Positions 45,450 to 54,534 of a DNA stretch of 64,000 nt are shown here, piece after piece. The DNA lies in the NCBI GenBank assembly GCA_022402525.1, contig JAKRSB010000103.1, positions 83,304 through 147,303 of the forward strand. The letters run 5' to 3'. The position numbers and the translations under genes are program-made. The stretch comes from Thermosynechococcaceae cyanobacterium MS004. GTDB taxonomy: Bacteria > Cyanobacteriota > Cyanobacteriia > Thermosynechococcales > Thermosynechococcaceae. The notes beneath the pieces were generated by a model, which was not told the DNA's origin, made no database searches, and saw nothing but the letters and a program-made list of their open reading frames with translations. Within the stretch, counting starts at the first letter, position 1. Every line of letters begins with the position of its first letter.

Positions 45450-46601
45450 TCATGGGCGGGATGGAACTCTCTGTCCGCTTTGGCAATTATTCCTTGCAAT
45501 CACCCCTTGAAAGAATGCCACGTAGCGATCGCCGATCGCCTTCCACTGGTGATTCTTCAGTACATGCTGATAGCTGGTTGCAGAGAGGGTGGCGAGGTCA
45601 TTCTGAAGTGCGGCATCAACGGCCGCTGCAAACCTGTGAGGATTGAGCGGTTCCACGGTATAGCCATTCACGCCGCTGCAGATTACATCCTGAATGCCCT
45701 CCAGCGCCGAGGCGATCGCGGGGGTACGGGCTTCATTGGCTTCTAAAATCACGACCCCAAACCCTTCCATATCGCCCGCTACCGGAATATTGGGCATCAC
45801 AAATAGATCAGCGGCGTCATAGGCGTGCTGGAGCAACCCAGGCGACACCTTCCCCGCCAGAATAATGCGATCGCCTTGGGGGGACTCCTGCTTGAGCCGA
45901 TGGAGCGTTTGCGCTTCGCTACCGTCCCCAATCAGCAGCAGCAGCACATCCGTTTCGAGGCGCGGCAATACCTGTTGAATAAACCAGGCATGACCCTTTC
46001 GCTTCACCTGACGCCCGACGCTCAGCAATAAGGATTGATATCCCAGCTTCAGATTTAGAGCTTGCTCTAGGTAGGCTCTAGAGTCTTGCCGACTAAAGGG
46101 TCTATGGACATCTACCACAATACCGTTGGGGAGCACCGTGGCCTTTGTCGGCGATAGACCCCGTGCCAGACAGGCCGCTGAAGTTGCGCTTGAGACAGAA
46201 ACCACGCCGTCAAGACTTTTAAAGACCCGGCGGACAAGCTGCTGATAGGGCCAGAAGCGATCAATCACATCCTGCCCATGATTCAGCGTCACCATGGGGA
46301 TACTGATTTTGTGCCTCAGAAAAAACGCCATGGAGGCCGTCACCATGGAAATAAAGAACACAAGATCTCCCTCTTCTGCCGCTATGATTTGCGGCAAGGT
46401 GCGGTACAGCTTCAGCAAAAACCACAGGCTCCGCAGCTCAATCCATCGCCCAGAGCCCTTCAGCAAAATTGGATGTACCGTCACATCCGGGTGCTGCTCC
46501 AGAGCCTTTAAAATCTGTACGCTCACGGTCTGGGTGCCGCCAATATTGCTTAAAGCATCTTCCTCAGACGGGTGAAGATGGGAAATATAGATTATCTTCA
46601 T
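45450..46601 (-). CDS. GT4-type glycosyltransferase
   Basis: The 383-residue protein begins MKIIYISHLHPSEEDALSNI and has the GT-B C-terminal motif with LLSVGRQVKRKGHAWFIQQV and the EGFGVVILEANEARTPAIAS retaining-GT4 signature. It transfers a sugar from an activated donor; the acceptor is unknown. ATG 46601 is chosen because the first strand begins there; a GTG at 46619 overlaps the end of the phosphopantetheinyl transferase gene. The two are in one operon, so the sugar acceptor may be a product of the acyl-activation module next door. Confidence 0.88.
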   Translation of the reverse strand: MKIIYISHLHPSEEDALSNIGGTQTVSVQILKALEQHPDVTVHPILLKGSGRWIELRSLWFLLKLYRTLPQIIAAEEGDLVFFISMVTASMAFFLRHKISIPMVTLNHGQDVIDRFWPYQQLVRRVFKSLDGVVSVSSATSAACLARGLSPTKATVLPNGIVVDVHRPFSRQDSRAYLEQALNLKLGYQSLLLSVGRQVKRKGHAWFIQQVLPRLETDVLLLLIGDGSEAQTLHRLKQESPQGDRIILAGKVSPGLLQHAYDAADLFVMPNIPVAGDMEGFGVVILEANEARTPAIASALEGIQDVICSGVNGYTVEPLNPHRFAAAVDAALQNDLATLSATSYQHVLKNHQWKAIGDRYVAFFQGVIARNNCQSGQRVPSRP

Positions 46602-46611
46602 CGCATCACGC

Positions 46612-47421
46612 TCATTCACTCTGACTCCTATCGGTGAGTTCTAGGCTCCACCCAGGCGGGATTTGCCAGTATTTTAGAGTTGGATTGAGGGTTTCTGGGC
46701 TGAGGGTTTCAATAGCGATCGCCGCTGAATAGTTGTCTCGATCTTCTTCTCCAAGGTCTAGACCCTGTAAAACCACCTGCTGGGCTAGCGGCTGAGCTGA
46801 TTGGGAGTCTGGGGTGCGCAGAAGCGCCGCAGGCTGATCGGGCGAGAGGGAAACTTCAACCTGATTTAAAGGAAGGGAGAGTCCCTGGCCTTTGGCTTTG
46901 AGGTAGGCTTCCTTCCGCGTCCACCCGTCAAAGAAAGCGCTGAGCTGCTGCTGCGCCGGAAGCTGCTGTAAGGTTCTGCACTCCTGGGCTGAAAAGAACT
47001 GCTCCACAATCTGCTGCCACTGTAGGTCAGGACGCTTAAATTCCAAATCAACCCCCACTGCATAGCGTCGAGCGATCGCAAATAATGCAAGTCCACGGGA
47101 GTGGGACAGATTAAACCGTAGCTCGGCATGGCGCTCAGGGTCTAGCGCTGGTTTTCCGTAAGGGCCATAGATAAACCGTAGCGCCCTAGGCTGCTCGCAA
47201 AGATAAGTCGCTAAAATGAGCCGCAACAGCCCTCTGCTGGCCCAGTACTGATGGCGATCTTTATCAAAGCAGAAGCGGGCGGCTCTCTGCTGCTCGTCGG
47301 GGGACAGCAAGGCGGCAAGCGCCTGGAGTTGAGCCGTGAAGCAGCTCAACGGAGCTTTCCAGAGGTGAATTTCATCATCCGTGAGCGAAAGGTTTGAAGG
47401 AGGGGACAGCCACAAAGCCAT
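46612..47421 (-). CDS. Sfp-type 4'-phosphopantetheinyl transferase
   Basis: The 269-residue protein converts apo carrier proteins to holo form using coenzyme A. It has the typical FNLSHSRGLALFAIA, YAVGVDLEF (Mg-binding GVDLE) and FDGWTRKEAYLKAKGQGL motifs. Sfp-type enzymes serve polyketide, peptide and glycolipid synthases; in heterocyst formers HetI is of this family. No carrier protein lies in this window, so its partner must be elsewhere. It is divergent from the fatty acyl-AMP ligase gene. Confidence 0.93.
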   Translation of the reverse strand: MALWLSPPSNLSLTDDEIHLWKAPLSCFTAQLQALAALLSPDEQQRAARFCFDKDRHQYWASRGLLRLILATYLCEQPRALRFIYGPYGKPALDPERHAELRFNLSHSRGLALFAIARRYAVGVDLEFKRPDLQWQQIVEQFFSAQECRTLQQLPAQQQLSAFFDGWTRKEAYLKAKGQGLSLPLNQVEVSLSPDQPAALLRTPDSQSAQPLAQQVVLQGLDLGEEDRDNYSAAIAIETLSPETLNPTLKYWQIPPGWSLELTDRSQSE

Positions 47422-47505
47422 AGTCGCTGTACTCTATATAAGCGATAAGCTGAACGCGAAATCTGCTGAAGGTCGCAAGCTTTGTTTTTTGAGCAGCACT
47501 TTAGA

Positions 47506-47546
47506 CAACATTTCAACCAACATTTCAACCAATATTTCAGATCACA
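47506..47546 (+). repeat. AACATTTCAACC tandem repeat, three copies
   Basis: AACATTTCAACC, AACATTTCAACC and AATATTTCAGAT follow each other in the 160-base divergent spacer before the acyl-AMP ligase. The first two are identical. Confidence 0.75.
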
Positions 47547-47581
47547 TTCAGGCCACGTTGAGAAGCGAGATTCAGGAGCCC

Positions 47582-49444
47582 ATGAGTTTGTCGAAACATG
47601 CCACAACGGTTGATAGCATTCTTGAGTCGCTTCAGTATAGAGCCGAACATCAGCCCCATCAAATGGCCTATACCTTTTTGAAGGATGGTGAGACTGAAAC
47701 AGGTCATTTGACCTATTTGACCCTGGCACAACAGGCTCAGGCGATCGCCGCCCACCTTCAGTCCCTTAACGCAACGGGACAGTGCGCCATTCTGCTGTAC
47801 CCCCCTGGACTAGAGTTTATCTCGGCGTTTCTGGGCTGTTTGCTAGCTGGCGTCATTGCCATTCCGGGCAACCCCCCGCGACGGATTGAAAAAACCTCAA
47901 AGCTAGAGGCCATCCTACAGGATAGTCAGGCCCCTTTTGTGCTTACCACCGCTGGGTTTGTTGGCACCATCAAGCCTCGCCTTGATACCCAAGCCTTTCG
48001 ACAGCTTCACTGGATTACAACCGATCACCTCGATGTCGCCCAAGCCCAAGACTGGCAGCCCCAGATCATAGCCCTCGATGACATTGCCTTTTTGCAGTAC
48101 ACCTCTGGCTCAACGGGATTACCAAAGGGGGTGATTGTTACCCACAATAACCTGCTGCAAAACCATCAGGCCCTGAAGTTGTCTTGTGTTCAGTCCGACA
48201 CCGAAACGTTTGTCAATTGGCTGCCGACTTATCATGATATGGGTTTAATTGGCAACGTTCTGCTGTCGCTTGTGGTCGGCAAACCCTGCATATTCATGCC
48301 CCCTGTCGCATTCATTCAAAAGCCTGTGCGCTGGCTCCGGTCAATTTCAAGATACAAGGGGGTCATGAGTGGGGGGCCAAATTTTGCCTTTGATCTGATC
48401 TGTAACTATGTGACGCCAGATCAGCGCGCCAGCCTAGATTTAAGTGAGTGGCGGCTAGCATTCTGTGGAGCTGAGCCAATTCGAGCCGCGACGGTGGATC
48501 GAACCATCGCTTTATTTGAGCCTTGCGGACTCCGCCGAGAGTTCTTTTATCCCTGCTACGGTATGGCGGAAGGAACGCTATTTTTAGCGGGAGGCGATCG
48601 CCCTAGCGCGCCGCCGATTCGCTATGTGGATGATCTTGCCCTGGAGCGGAACCAGGTGGTGCCTGCCCGTCAGAATGCCCCTCATGCGCGGGCGATCGTC
48701 GGCTGTGGCCATCCTTGGCTAGACACAAAAATCGTTATTGTGAACCCAGATACCTTAAGCCGCTGTGCAGAAAGTCAAGTTGGGGAAATTTGGGTGTCTG
48801 GCGCTACGGTGGCTAAGGGGTATTTCAATCGACCCGTCGAAACAGAGCAGGCTTTCTGCGCCTCCCTTCGTGACCCGACCGAAGGCCCCTTCTTGCGGAC
48901 GGGCGATCTGGGATTTTTGCAAGACGGGGAGCTATTTATAACAGGCCGATTGAAAGAAATCATGATTTTCTCAGGGCTGAATCGATACCCTCAGCATATT
49001 GAACAATCGGCTGAGAAAAGCCATGCCGTTCTGCGTCCCAATTGCGGTGCAGCCTTTTCAGTCAATGTGGATGGGCTTGAGCGGCTGGTGATTGCCTATG
49101 AGGTGGAGCGCAGTATGCGCAAGTCCTTAGATGTTGATGAAATTGCGCAGTCCGTCGCCTGGACTGTGGCCCGCGACCACTATGTTAGCCTTTACGCGAT
49201 TATGCTTCTGAAGCCCGGAAGTTTACCCAAAACCTCTAGTGGCAAAATTCAGCGCACGCTCTGTCGCAGGATGTTTTTGGAAGGAACTCTTGAGGTGCTG
49301 GCAGAATGGAAGTCGCCGCATACTCACGATATGCGATCGCTCTTAATGCAGTACCTCAACCCCCTCACCCATGGGAGACGTTACTGGTTTATGGCTCGAA
49401 ATCGAGCTAAACAAATTTACTATCAGCTTGTTAGAGCTGAGTGA
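47582..49444 (+). CDS. Fatty acyl-AMP ligase (FAAL)
   Basis: FAALs activate fatty acids as acyl-adenylates and pass them to a carrier protein instead of CoA. The 620-residue protein has the adenylate-forming motifs LQYTSGSTGLPKGVIVTHNN, FYPCYGMAEGTLFLAGG, LRTGDLGFLQDGELFITGR and the catalytic Lys in LPKTSSGKIQRTLC, with the FAAL-style insertion region between the second and third. No fused carrier domain follows. The ATG at 47582 starts the conserved part; the frame is open to 47381 across the repeat. It is divergent from the phosphopantetheinyl transferase gene, which together suggests acyl loading onto a carrier made elsewhere. Confidence 0.9.
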   Translation: MSLSKHATTVDSILESLQYRAEHQPHQMAYTFLKDGETETGHLTYLTLAQQAQAIAAHLQSLNATGQCAILLYPPGLEFISAFLGCLLAGVIAIPGNPPRRIEKTSKLEAILQDSQAPFVLTTAGFVGTIKPRLDTQAFRQLHWITTDHLDVAQAQDWQPQIIALDDIAFLQYTSGSTGLPKGVIVTHNNLLQNHQALKLSCVQSDTETFVNWLPTYHDMGLIGNVLLSLVVGKPCIFMPPVAFIQKPVRWLRSISRYKGVMSGGPNFAFDLICNYVTPDQRASLDLSEWRLAFCGAEPIRAATVDRTIALFEPCGLRREFFYPCYGMAEGTLFLAGGDRPSAPPIRYVDDLALERNQVVPARQNAPHARAIVGCGHPWLDTKIVIVNPDTLSRCAESQVGEIWVSGATVAKGYFNRPVETEQAFCASLRDPTEGPFLRTGDLGFLQDGELFITGRLKEIMIFSGLNRYPQHIEQSAEKSHAVLRPNCGAAFSVNVDGLERLVIAYEVERSMRKSLDVDEIAQSVAWTVARDHYVSLYAIMLLKPGSLPKTSSGKIQRTLCRRMFLEGTLEVLAEWKSPHTHDMRSLLMQYLNPLTHGRRYWFMARNRAKQIYYQLVRAE

Positions 49445-49509
49445 ATGGAATTTAGTCCTTTATCTACCTGTACAGACAGCAATATAAACAGAATTAATTG
49501 TAAATAGTA

Positions 49510-50631
49510 ATGAATACTTTTCTCTTTTTAACGCTCATCTTTTTGGCGGCTAGTCTTTTCGTGACGTTTTATCCGGCCGTATTTTTGTTCCATTTTTACT
49601 TTGGAACTAGATTTGTAGACAAATATGAAGAAAAAATCACGCGGGCAACCCATCAAAACCTTGTAGATAAAGTCTTCACTCAGATTTCAGACTTTTTACA
49701 GTTTGTATATCTACTGCTTCACCCAAAAGGCAGCATCTCGCACCCAGAACTTCCCGTTTTGACTGTAGATTCTTTAGAGGACTTTAGAAAAGTCAGTAAG
49801 CGCTTAACCATGCCTGTCTTGATTCGAGCAGGGCTAAAGGATAGTTCAGCCTGTAAGCTGTGGGATTTTGATTATTTTGAAAAGAAGTATGCCAATAAAT
49901 CGGTTGCCTGTATTGACGATAGCTCCGTTGAAAACTCAAACGTTAGCGTTAAACAAGGGACACTCCTAGAAGGAAGTGTTAAAACTCTAGGCAGCGTGAT
50001 CCAAAACATTCGGGCTGGCGGAAAGAACTATATCAGCAATGTGAGTGAATTTTTGAAGGAGAACCCTGAACTTGTTGAAGATCTGGAAATTAAGGGGTTG
50101 ATTTCAGGAATTAAGAAAAAATCCAAGTTTTCTGAATTTAACTATCTTTTTTCTCAGATTTTTATGGGAAATTCAAACTCGGTTTCAGCGCTACATTGCG
50201 CCATTGGAACAAATCTTTTTATCAATGTCTATGGGCAAAAGGAGTGGGTCCTACTATCGCCAAAATATACTAGCCTTCTCAAGCCTCACTTGAATGAGTT
50301 TGGCCTATTTGCCTTTAGTGAGCAGGATATTTTTAACCCAAACGATATAAGCCAAAGAATTCCGCATTATCGGGTAACGCTGGAGCCGGGAGATGTGCTA
50401 TTTATTCCGCCGTGGTGGTGGCACGCGGTACGGAATGTTTCAGACTTGACGATTGGGATTGCAAATCGGGTGAATATTGAAGACTGGGCCTATTTGCTAT
50501 CGAATCGATTGTTTACATACCTCCATTTTAAGCATGGCTTAGGCTGGGCGAGGGAAACGCCGGACAAAGATATCCTCAATACCTATGTTTCTGTGAAGCC
50601 TTCTGAGGAAGAGCTAGTAAGGAATGATTAG
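49510..50631 (+). CDS. Membrane-anchored JmjC/cupin-8-type protein with HxA iron-site variant
   Basis: The 373-residue protein has an N-terminal membrane span (residues 4-33) and a C-terminal JmjC-like double-stranded beta helix. SALHCAIGTNLFINVYGQKE aligns with the usual LHxD...N...V.GxKxW pattern: His229 and Lys244 are kept, but the Asp of HxD is Ala231. The second iron His is His305 in IPPWWWHAVRNVSD. Loss of the carboxylate is known in 2-oxoglutarate halogenases, but an inactive sensor is equally possible. Base composition is visibly more AT-rich than its neighbours, suggesting transfer. It sits between the acyl-AMP ligase and the ABCG-like exporter. Confidence 0.75.
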   Translation: MNTFLFLTLIFLAASLFVTFYPAVFLFHFYFGTRFVDKYEEKITRATHQNLVDKVFTQISDFLQFVYLLLHPKGSISHPELPVLTVDSLEDFRKVSKRLTMPVLIRAGLKDSSACKLWDFDYFEKKYANKSVACIDDSSVENSNVSVKQGTLLEGSVKTLGSVIQNIRAGGKNYISNVSEFLKENPELVEDLEIKGLISGIKKKSKFSEFNYLFSQIFMGNSNSVSALHCAIGTNLFINVYGQKEWVLLSPKYTSLLKPHLNEFGLFAFSEQDIFNPNDISQRIPHYRVTLEPGDVLFIPPWWWHAVRNVSDLTIGIANRVNIEDWAYLLSNRLFTYLHFKHGLGWARETPDKDILNTYVSVKPSEEELVRND

Positions 50632-50706
50632 AGAAGAATGATTAGAGAGGAATTGTCTATGAAAGATAGAGATAATCTTGTTCTTTCTAGAATGCTTAAT
50701 GACTGA

Positions 50707-52920
50707 ATGTTTTTCTATGCTGGGTCTTTTGGGGCTATGTCTTTTGGGGTTGAAGATAGACTTATTTCGCCGCAGGCTTTGGAGATGATTCGTCTAGATG
50801 CACTGCACCTCACCCGACAGGTGGGTCGTAAACAAGTGCTTCTAAATGATGTTTCGCTTACCTTTTTGCCCGGTGAATTTGTGGCGATCGTTGGGGTGAG
50901 TGGTGCGGGGAAAACAACGCTCTTAGATGCGCTGAGCGGGTTCCGTCCTGCAAATCGCGGTCAGGTGCTGGTGAATGGAGAAGACCTATACCGAAATTTT
51001 AATCGCTATCGCACGCAGCTTGGCTATGTACCGCAGGATGACATTATTCACCCAGAGCTGACGGTCTATCAAGCCTTTGACTATTCGGCCCAGCTCAGGT
51101 TGCCGCCTAATCTCCCAAAACAAGAGCGGCACCGTCAAGTCCAGGCGGTACTGGCCGATCTGGAGCTAACCCACCGTCAGGATGTGCTGGTCAAGAATTT
51201 GAGCGGGGGGCAGCGCAAGCGGGTTTCGATTGGGGTGGAGTTACTGACAAGGCCTAGGCTTTTCTTTTTGGATGAGGCAACTTCTGGCCTAGATCCTGGG
51301 ACGGAACATCAAATGATGCTGCTGCTGCGGCGTTTGGCCAATGATGGACGGACGGTGTTGCTCAACACCCACACGACTAAAAATATAGCGCTGTGCGATC
51401 GCGTGGTGTTTTTGGCGAAGGGGGGCAGGGTTGCGTTTTATGGATCACCCCAGGAGGCGTTGACTTACTTTGAGGTAGAAGACTTTGATGCTATTTATCT
51501 CAAGGTTGGGGAGGAAATGTCTCCCCAGGATTGGCAACAGCAGTATCTCCAATCTTCGATCTATCAGCAGGATGAAGGCGATCGCCTATCCTATTTAGCT
51601 CAGTTATCTAATCCTCAGTTATCTAATCCTCAGTTATCTACTTCTCGTTTTTCTACTCCCCAACGAGTAGTTACAGAATCAGAAGACACAGGATCAGAAG
51701 ATACAGCATTGGGGACAATCCAGCCTACTCATGCTGCTCATGGATTAGAGGCTTTCAGTGGCTTAGGTTGGCGACAGCTTTGGATTTTATCTCGACGTAA
51801 TCTTACGCTCTTAGTTCAAGATCGAGTAAGCCTGTTGCTGATGCTGCTGGTTGCACCGATGCTAGGACTACTGGATGTCGTAATGGTGCGCCGCAATATC
51901 TTTGATATTAGCCAGGGGGACTCTGCCCAAAGCTTTACGCTAATGTTTTTGGCGGGACTTATTGCTGTACTGGTTGGAATTTTAGCGACGATTCGTGAAA
52001 TTGTAAAAGAGGCTGAAATCTACCGTCGTGAACGCATGATTGGTCTACAGGTTTGGCCTTATCTACTTTCAAAGGTGTGGATCTGTACCATCATTGCAAC
52101 CTATCAATCCGCAATTTTTTGGACGACCAAAATTTATGCGGTGGATCTGCCCAATAACGATTTCCAGACCCAGCTTGCGATGTACTTTACGCTCTTTCTA
52201 TCCACCCTGTCTGGGTTGATTATGGGGCTGTTGATTTCGGCGCTATCGCCTTCTCAAAATGCAGCGCCGCTGCTAACGATTTTATTTTTGGTGCCGCAAA
52301 TTACCTTTGCGGGAGCTGTTTTTCCACTGAATGATTTGGGTGTTGCGGGTCAATGGATTAGCCGCATGACGGTAACAAGGTGGAGTTATGAGGCGATGGT
52401 AACGCTTTCTGGACTGGGGCGGAATGTGGCGCAGGATGCCTGCTGGAAAAGTTCTGAGGCGGTGCGAAAGGGCTGGAGTGAATCTGACAAGAAAGACTGT
52501 CAGTGCCTTGGCCCTCATATTTTTGAGCGCTGCTATTTTCCAGGTCTAAAGAAAGAATATAGCCCTACGGTGGATCAGCCTCAGCCGACTAAACCCAAGG
52601 ATGTTGGCGACCCGCCCTTGGCTCCGGAGAGTTTTTTGAGTGCTGATGCGGAAGGGTTTCAGGATGAGCTGGATGCTTACGGTCAGCAGATAAAGGACTA
52701 CCGTAAGGCGATGGATCGCTGGCAGGATGACCTAAGCCGCTGGAAGGAAAAGCGCGGAACGGCGATCGCGTCTGGTGAGGCGTTGATTACAAGGGTATAT
52801 CGAACGCAGGGCAAAGCGTTTGCGGTCAATGTGCCGAGACACTGGGGGATGCTTGCGGCGCTTCAGATGGTGATGCTGGCGCTCTTATTTGTGGTGCAAA
52901 AACGCAAGGATGTCTTGTAG
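50707..52920 (+). CDS. ABCG-like half transporter (ATPase plus ABC-2 permease)
   Basis: The 737-residue protein has an N-terminal ATPase (Walker A VGVSGAGKTTLLDALSG, signature NLSGGQRKRVSIGVELL, Walker B LFFLDEATSGLDPGTE), a linker containing a duplicated LSNPQ/LSNPQ/LSTSR, and a C-terminal ABC-2 membrane domain (about 380-560) followed by a charged region and a last span. The layout is that of ABCG-type lipid or hydrophobic-compound exporters. It follows the JmjC gene and probably exports the product of this module. The 15-base repeat coding the linker is at about 51598-51650. Confidence 0.9.
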   Translation: MFFYAGSFGAMSFGVEDRLISPQALEMIRLDALHLTRQVGRKQVLLNDVSLTFLPGEFVAIVGVSGAGKTTLLDALSGFRPANRGQVLVNGEDLYRNFNRYRTQLGYVPQDDIIHPELTVYQAFDYSAQLRLPPNLPKQERHRQVQAVLADLELTHRQDVLVKNLSGGQRKRVSIGVELLTRPRLFFLDEATSGLDPGTEHQMMLLLRRLANDGRTVLLNTHTTKNIALCDRVVFLAKGGRVAFYGSPQEALTYFEVEDFDAIYLKVGEEMSPQDWQQQYLQSSIYQQDEGDRLSYLAQLSNPQLSNPQLSTSRFSTPQRVVTESEDTGSEDTALGTIQPTHAAHGLEAFSGLGWRQLWILSRRNLTLLVQDRVSLLLMLLVAPMLGLLDVVMVRRNIFDISQGDSAQSFTLMFLAGLIAVLVGILATIREIVKEAEIYRRERMIGLQVWPYLLSKVWICTIIATYQSAIFWTTKIYAVDLPNNDFQTQLAMYFTLFLSTLSGLIMGLLISALSPSQNAAPLLTILFLVPQITFAGAVFPLNDLGVAGQWISRMTVTRWSYEAMVTLSGLGRNVAQDACWKSSEAVRKGWSESDKKDCQCLGPHIFERCYFPGLKKEYSPTVDQPQPTKPKDVGDPPLAPESFLSADAEGFQDELDAYGQQIKDYRKAMDRWQDDLSRWKEKRGTAIASGEALITRVYRTQGKAFAVNVPRHWGMLAALQMVMLALLFVVQKRKDVL

Positions 52921-52944
52921 ATTCAGCACCTGTAGGCCAATGTT

Positions 52945-53257
52945 TTAGGCGCAAGCATCCAGAGGACTGCGAACGCAGCCCCTCTTTGATGCGCAGCCCT
53001 GTGCCATAAAGCAGCTTAGCAAGCAGTTGATGGGTGCCTTCTAAGCGGAGCAGTAGCTGTTGCATTTCTGCTGGCGTAAGGACAGTTGGCAGATGCCGAG
53101 ATTGTCTTGCTCTGACGGCATCAATGGTGTCTGCGAGGGGCTGATTCAGGACATGCCGATAGAGAAATAATATTGCGATGAGGGCTTGATTTTGCGTCGA
53201 AGCAACCACATTTTCCTTAACCGCCAAGTGCGTCAGAAAAGCTTGAACCTCAGCCGT
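52945..53257 (-). pseudogene. Remnant of an integron-type tyrosine recombinase
   Basis: On the minus strand AEVQAFLTHLAVKENVVAST, NQALIAILFLYRHVLNQPL, PTVLTPAEMQQLLLRLEGTH and LLAKLLYGTGLRIKEGLR match the N-terminal core-binding and early catalytic parts of integron integrases. A TGA lies immediately upstream of this frame, and after GLR the frame breaks (an alternative frame gives a few residues and then a stop). The catalytic C-terminal half is missing. It is dead and marks a former recombination site between the ABC transporter and a broken glycosyltransferase gene. Confidence 0.8.
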
Positions 53258-53259
53258 TC

Positions 53260-53678
53260 ATGATTGAAAATAGATGTCTCTCTACTTTACACAGCCCACC
53301 ATTCCTTGATGCACTACCAATTATTCTGAGCCAGGCGCCTAAAGGTCATCTACCGATTGCCGGAGCCTTTGCGTTGCGGATTGATGCCCCTCAGCCTGCA
53401 TTACGATGGGTTGAGCGAGAGGTCAACTGGCGATCGCACGTCTTCCAAATGCCCTACGGCGACCATGCGCAGTTTTTAAGAATTTCAGTTTTTCAGGAAA
53501 TCGGCGGGTTTCCAGCACTCCCCATCATGGAAGATTTTGAACTGGTTCGGCGGCTGAAACAGCGCGCGCGGGTCATTACTCATTCAGCTTGTGATTTTAG
53601 GTTTTAGGGGATTGGCTGGGCATTGATACCGCGTATTTGGTACGGCTCTATCGTCAACGAAAATTTTGGAGACTTTAA
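53260..53678 (+). pseudogene. Broken TIGR04283-like family-2 glycosyltransferase
   Basis: The frame 53260-53607 encodes IAGAFALRIDAPQPALRWVE, REVNWRSHVFQMPYGDHAQF and FPALPIMEDFELVRRLKQRA, typical of the middle of TIGR04283 glycosyltransferases. The N-terminal nucleotide-binding half is absent and the frame ends early. The family C-terminus (DWLGIDTAYLVRLYRQRKFW) is found in another frame at 53609-53678. At least one deletion and one frameshift have occurred. Confidence 0.75.
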
Positions 53679-53756
53679 GCTTCTCTTCATTTGAGTGCGG
53701 TAGGTTGAAGCTTGGTCTCTTGTCTTGTTTTGTCTTTCGCCCCGTAGAACAGTGCT

Positions 53757-54512
53757 ATGCCTCTAAAGCAAATCGTCCAACTGTTTCGTACTCCTCGATT
53801 TTGGCTGCTGGCTGCTTTCGTAACCACGTTGGCGATCGCCTTTCACGGGTTCAACCTCCAATCGGTGCTTCATCCTTATTGGCTTTGGTTCAGCGAGCTG
53901 GTGACCCAAAATCCCCTTATTTTTATTTTTTTATTTAATGTTGCAACCCTCCTTTGCTTTCCAGCCTCACTGCTTGCCCTCAAGGCCGGATATGTATTTG
54001 GGCTAGGGTGGGGAACGGTCTATGTTTTGGTCGCTGCCATCCTTGGCGCAATCTTGGCGTTTTTGATGGGGCGCTATTTGACTCGTCACTGGGTACAGCA
54101 GAAGTTACAGGACAATATTCGCTTCCGGGCGATCGCCCAGGCCGTTGAAAAAGAGGGTTGGAAGATTGTCTTGCTCGCACGACTATCGCCGATTTTCCCC
54201 TTTAATTTGACGAATGTTGCCTTTGGGATGACCCAGATTTCTCTCAAAAACTATAGCCTAGGGTCTTTCGGTATTTTGCCAGGAACGGTGCTGTACACCT
54301 ACATGGGTTCTCTGAGTAGTGAATTAACAACGATCAATCCATCCGACTCATCCATGCCTTTAAGTCTCAAAATCGCTCAGTGGGGGCTTCGCTTCGTGGG
54401 ACTCGCGGCCACGCTCATCATTACGCTCTATCTCAATCGGATCGCCAAAAAAGCCTTAAACCAGCACCTGATCCCTAGCCCTCACCCCCAGCCCCCCAAC
54501 ATTATTCCCTAA
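53757..54512 (+). CDS. TVP38/TMEM64 family membrane protein (first copy)
   Basis: The 251-residue protein has about five to six membrane segments and the family core PASLLALKAGYVFGLGWGTV, FLMGRYLTRHWVQQK and LARLSPIFPFNLTNVAFGMT. Relatives include DedA-like and VTT-domain proteins involved in lipid or ion homeostasis. It is followed by a paralogue and a flavin disulfide reductase in one operon. The role is unknown. Confidence 0.85.
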   Translation: MPLKQIVQLFRTPRFWLLAAFVTTLAIAFHGFNLQSVLHPYWLWFSELVTQNPLIFIFLFNVATLLCFPASLLALKAGYVFGLGWGTVYVLVAAILGAILAFLMGRYLTRHWVQQKLQDNIRFRAIAQAVEKEGWKIVLLARLSPIFPFNLTNVAFGMTQISLKNYSLGSFGILPGTVLYTYMGSLSSELTTINPSDSSMPLSLKIAQWGLRFVGLAATLIITLYLNRIAKKALNQHLIPSPHPQPPNIIP

Positions 54513-54534
54513 ATCCCCGTAGGTTTTATTTGCG

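Noticed and set aside
52826..53227. Minus-strand 133-codon frame taken as an intact gene
   Set aside because: The integrase homology stops after GLRIKEGLR; the rest is antisense to the ABC transporter, so the gene is a remnant.
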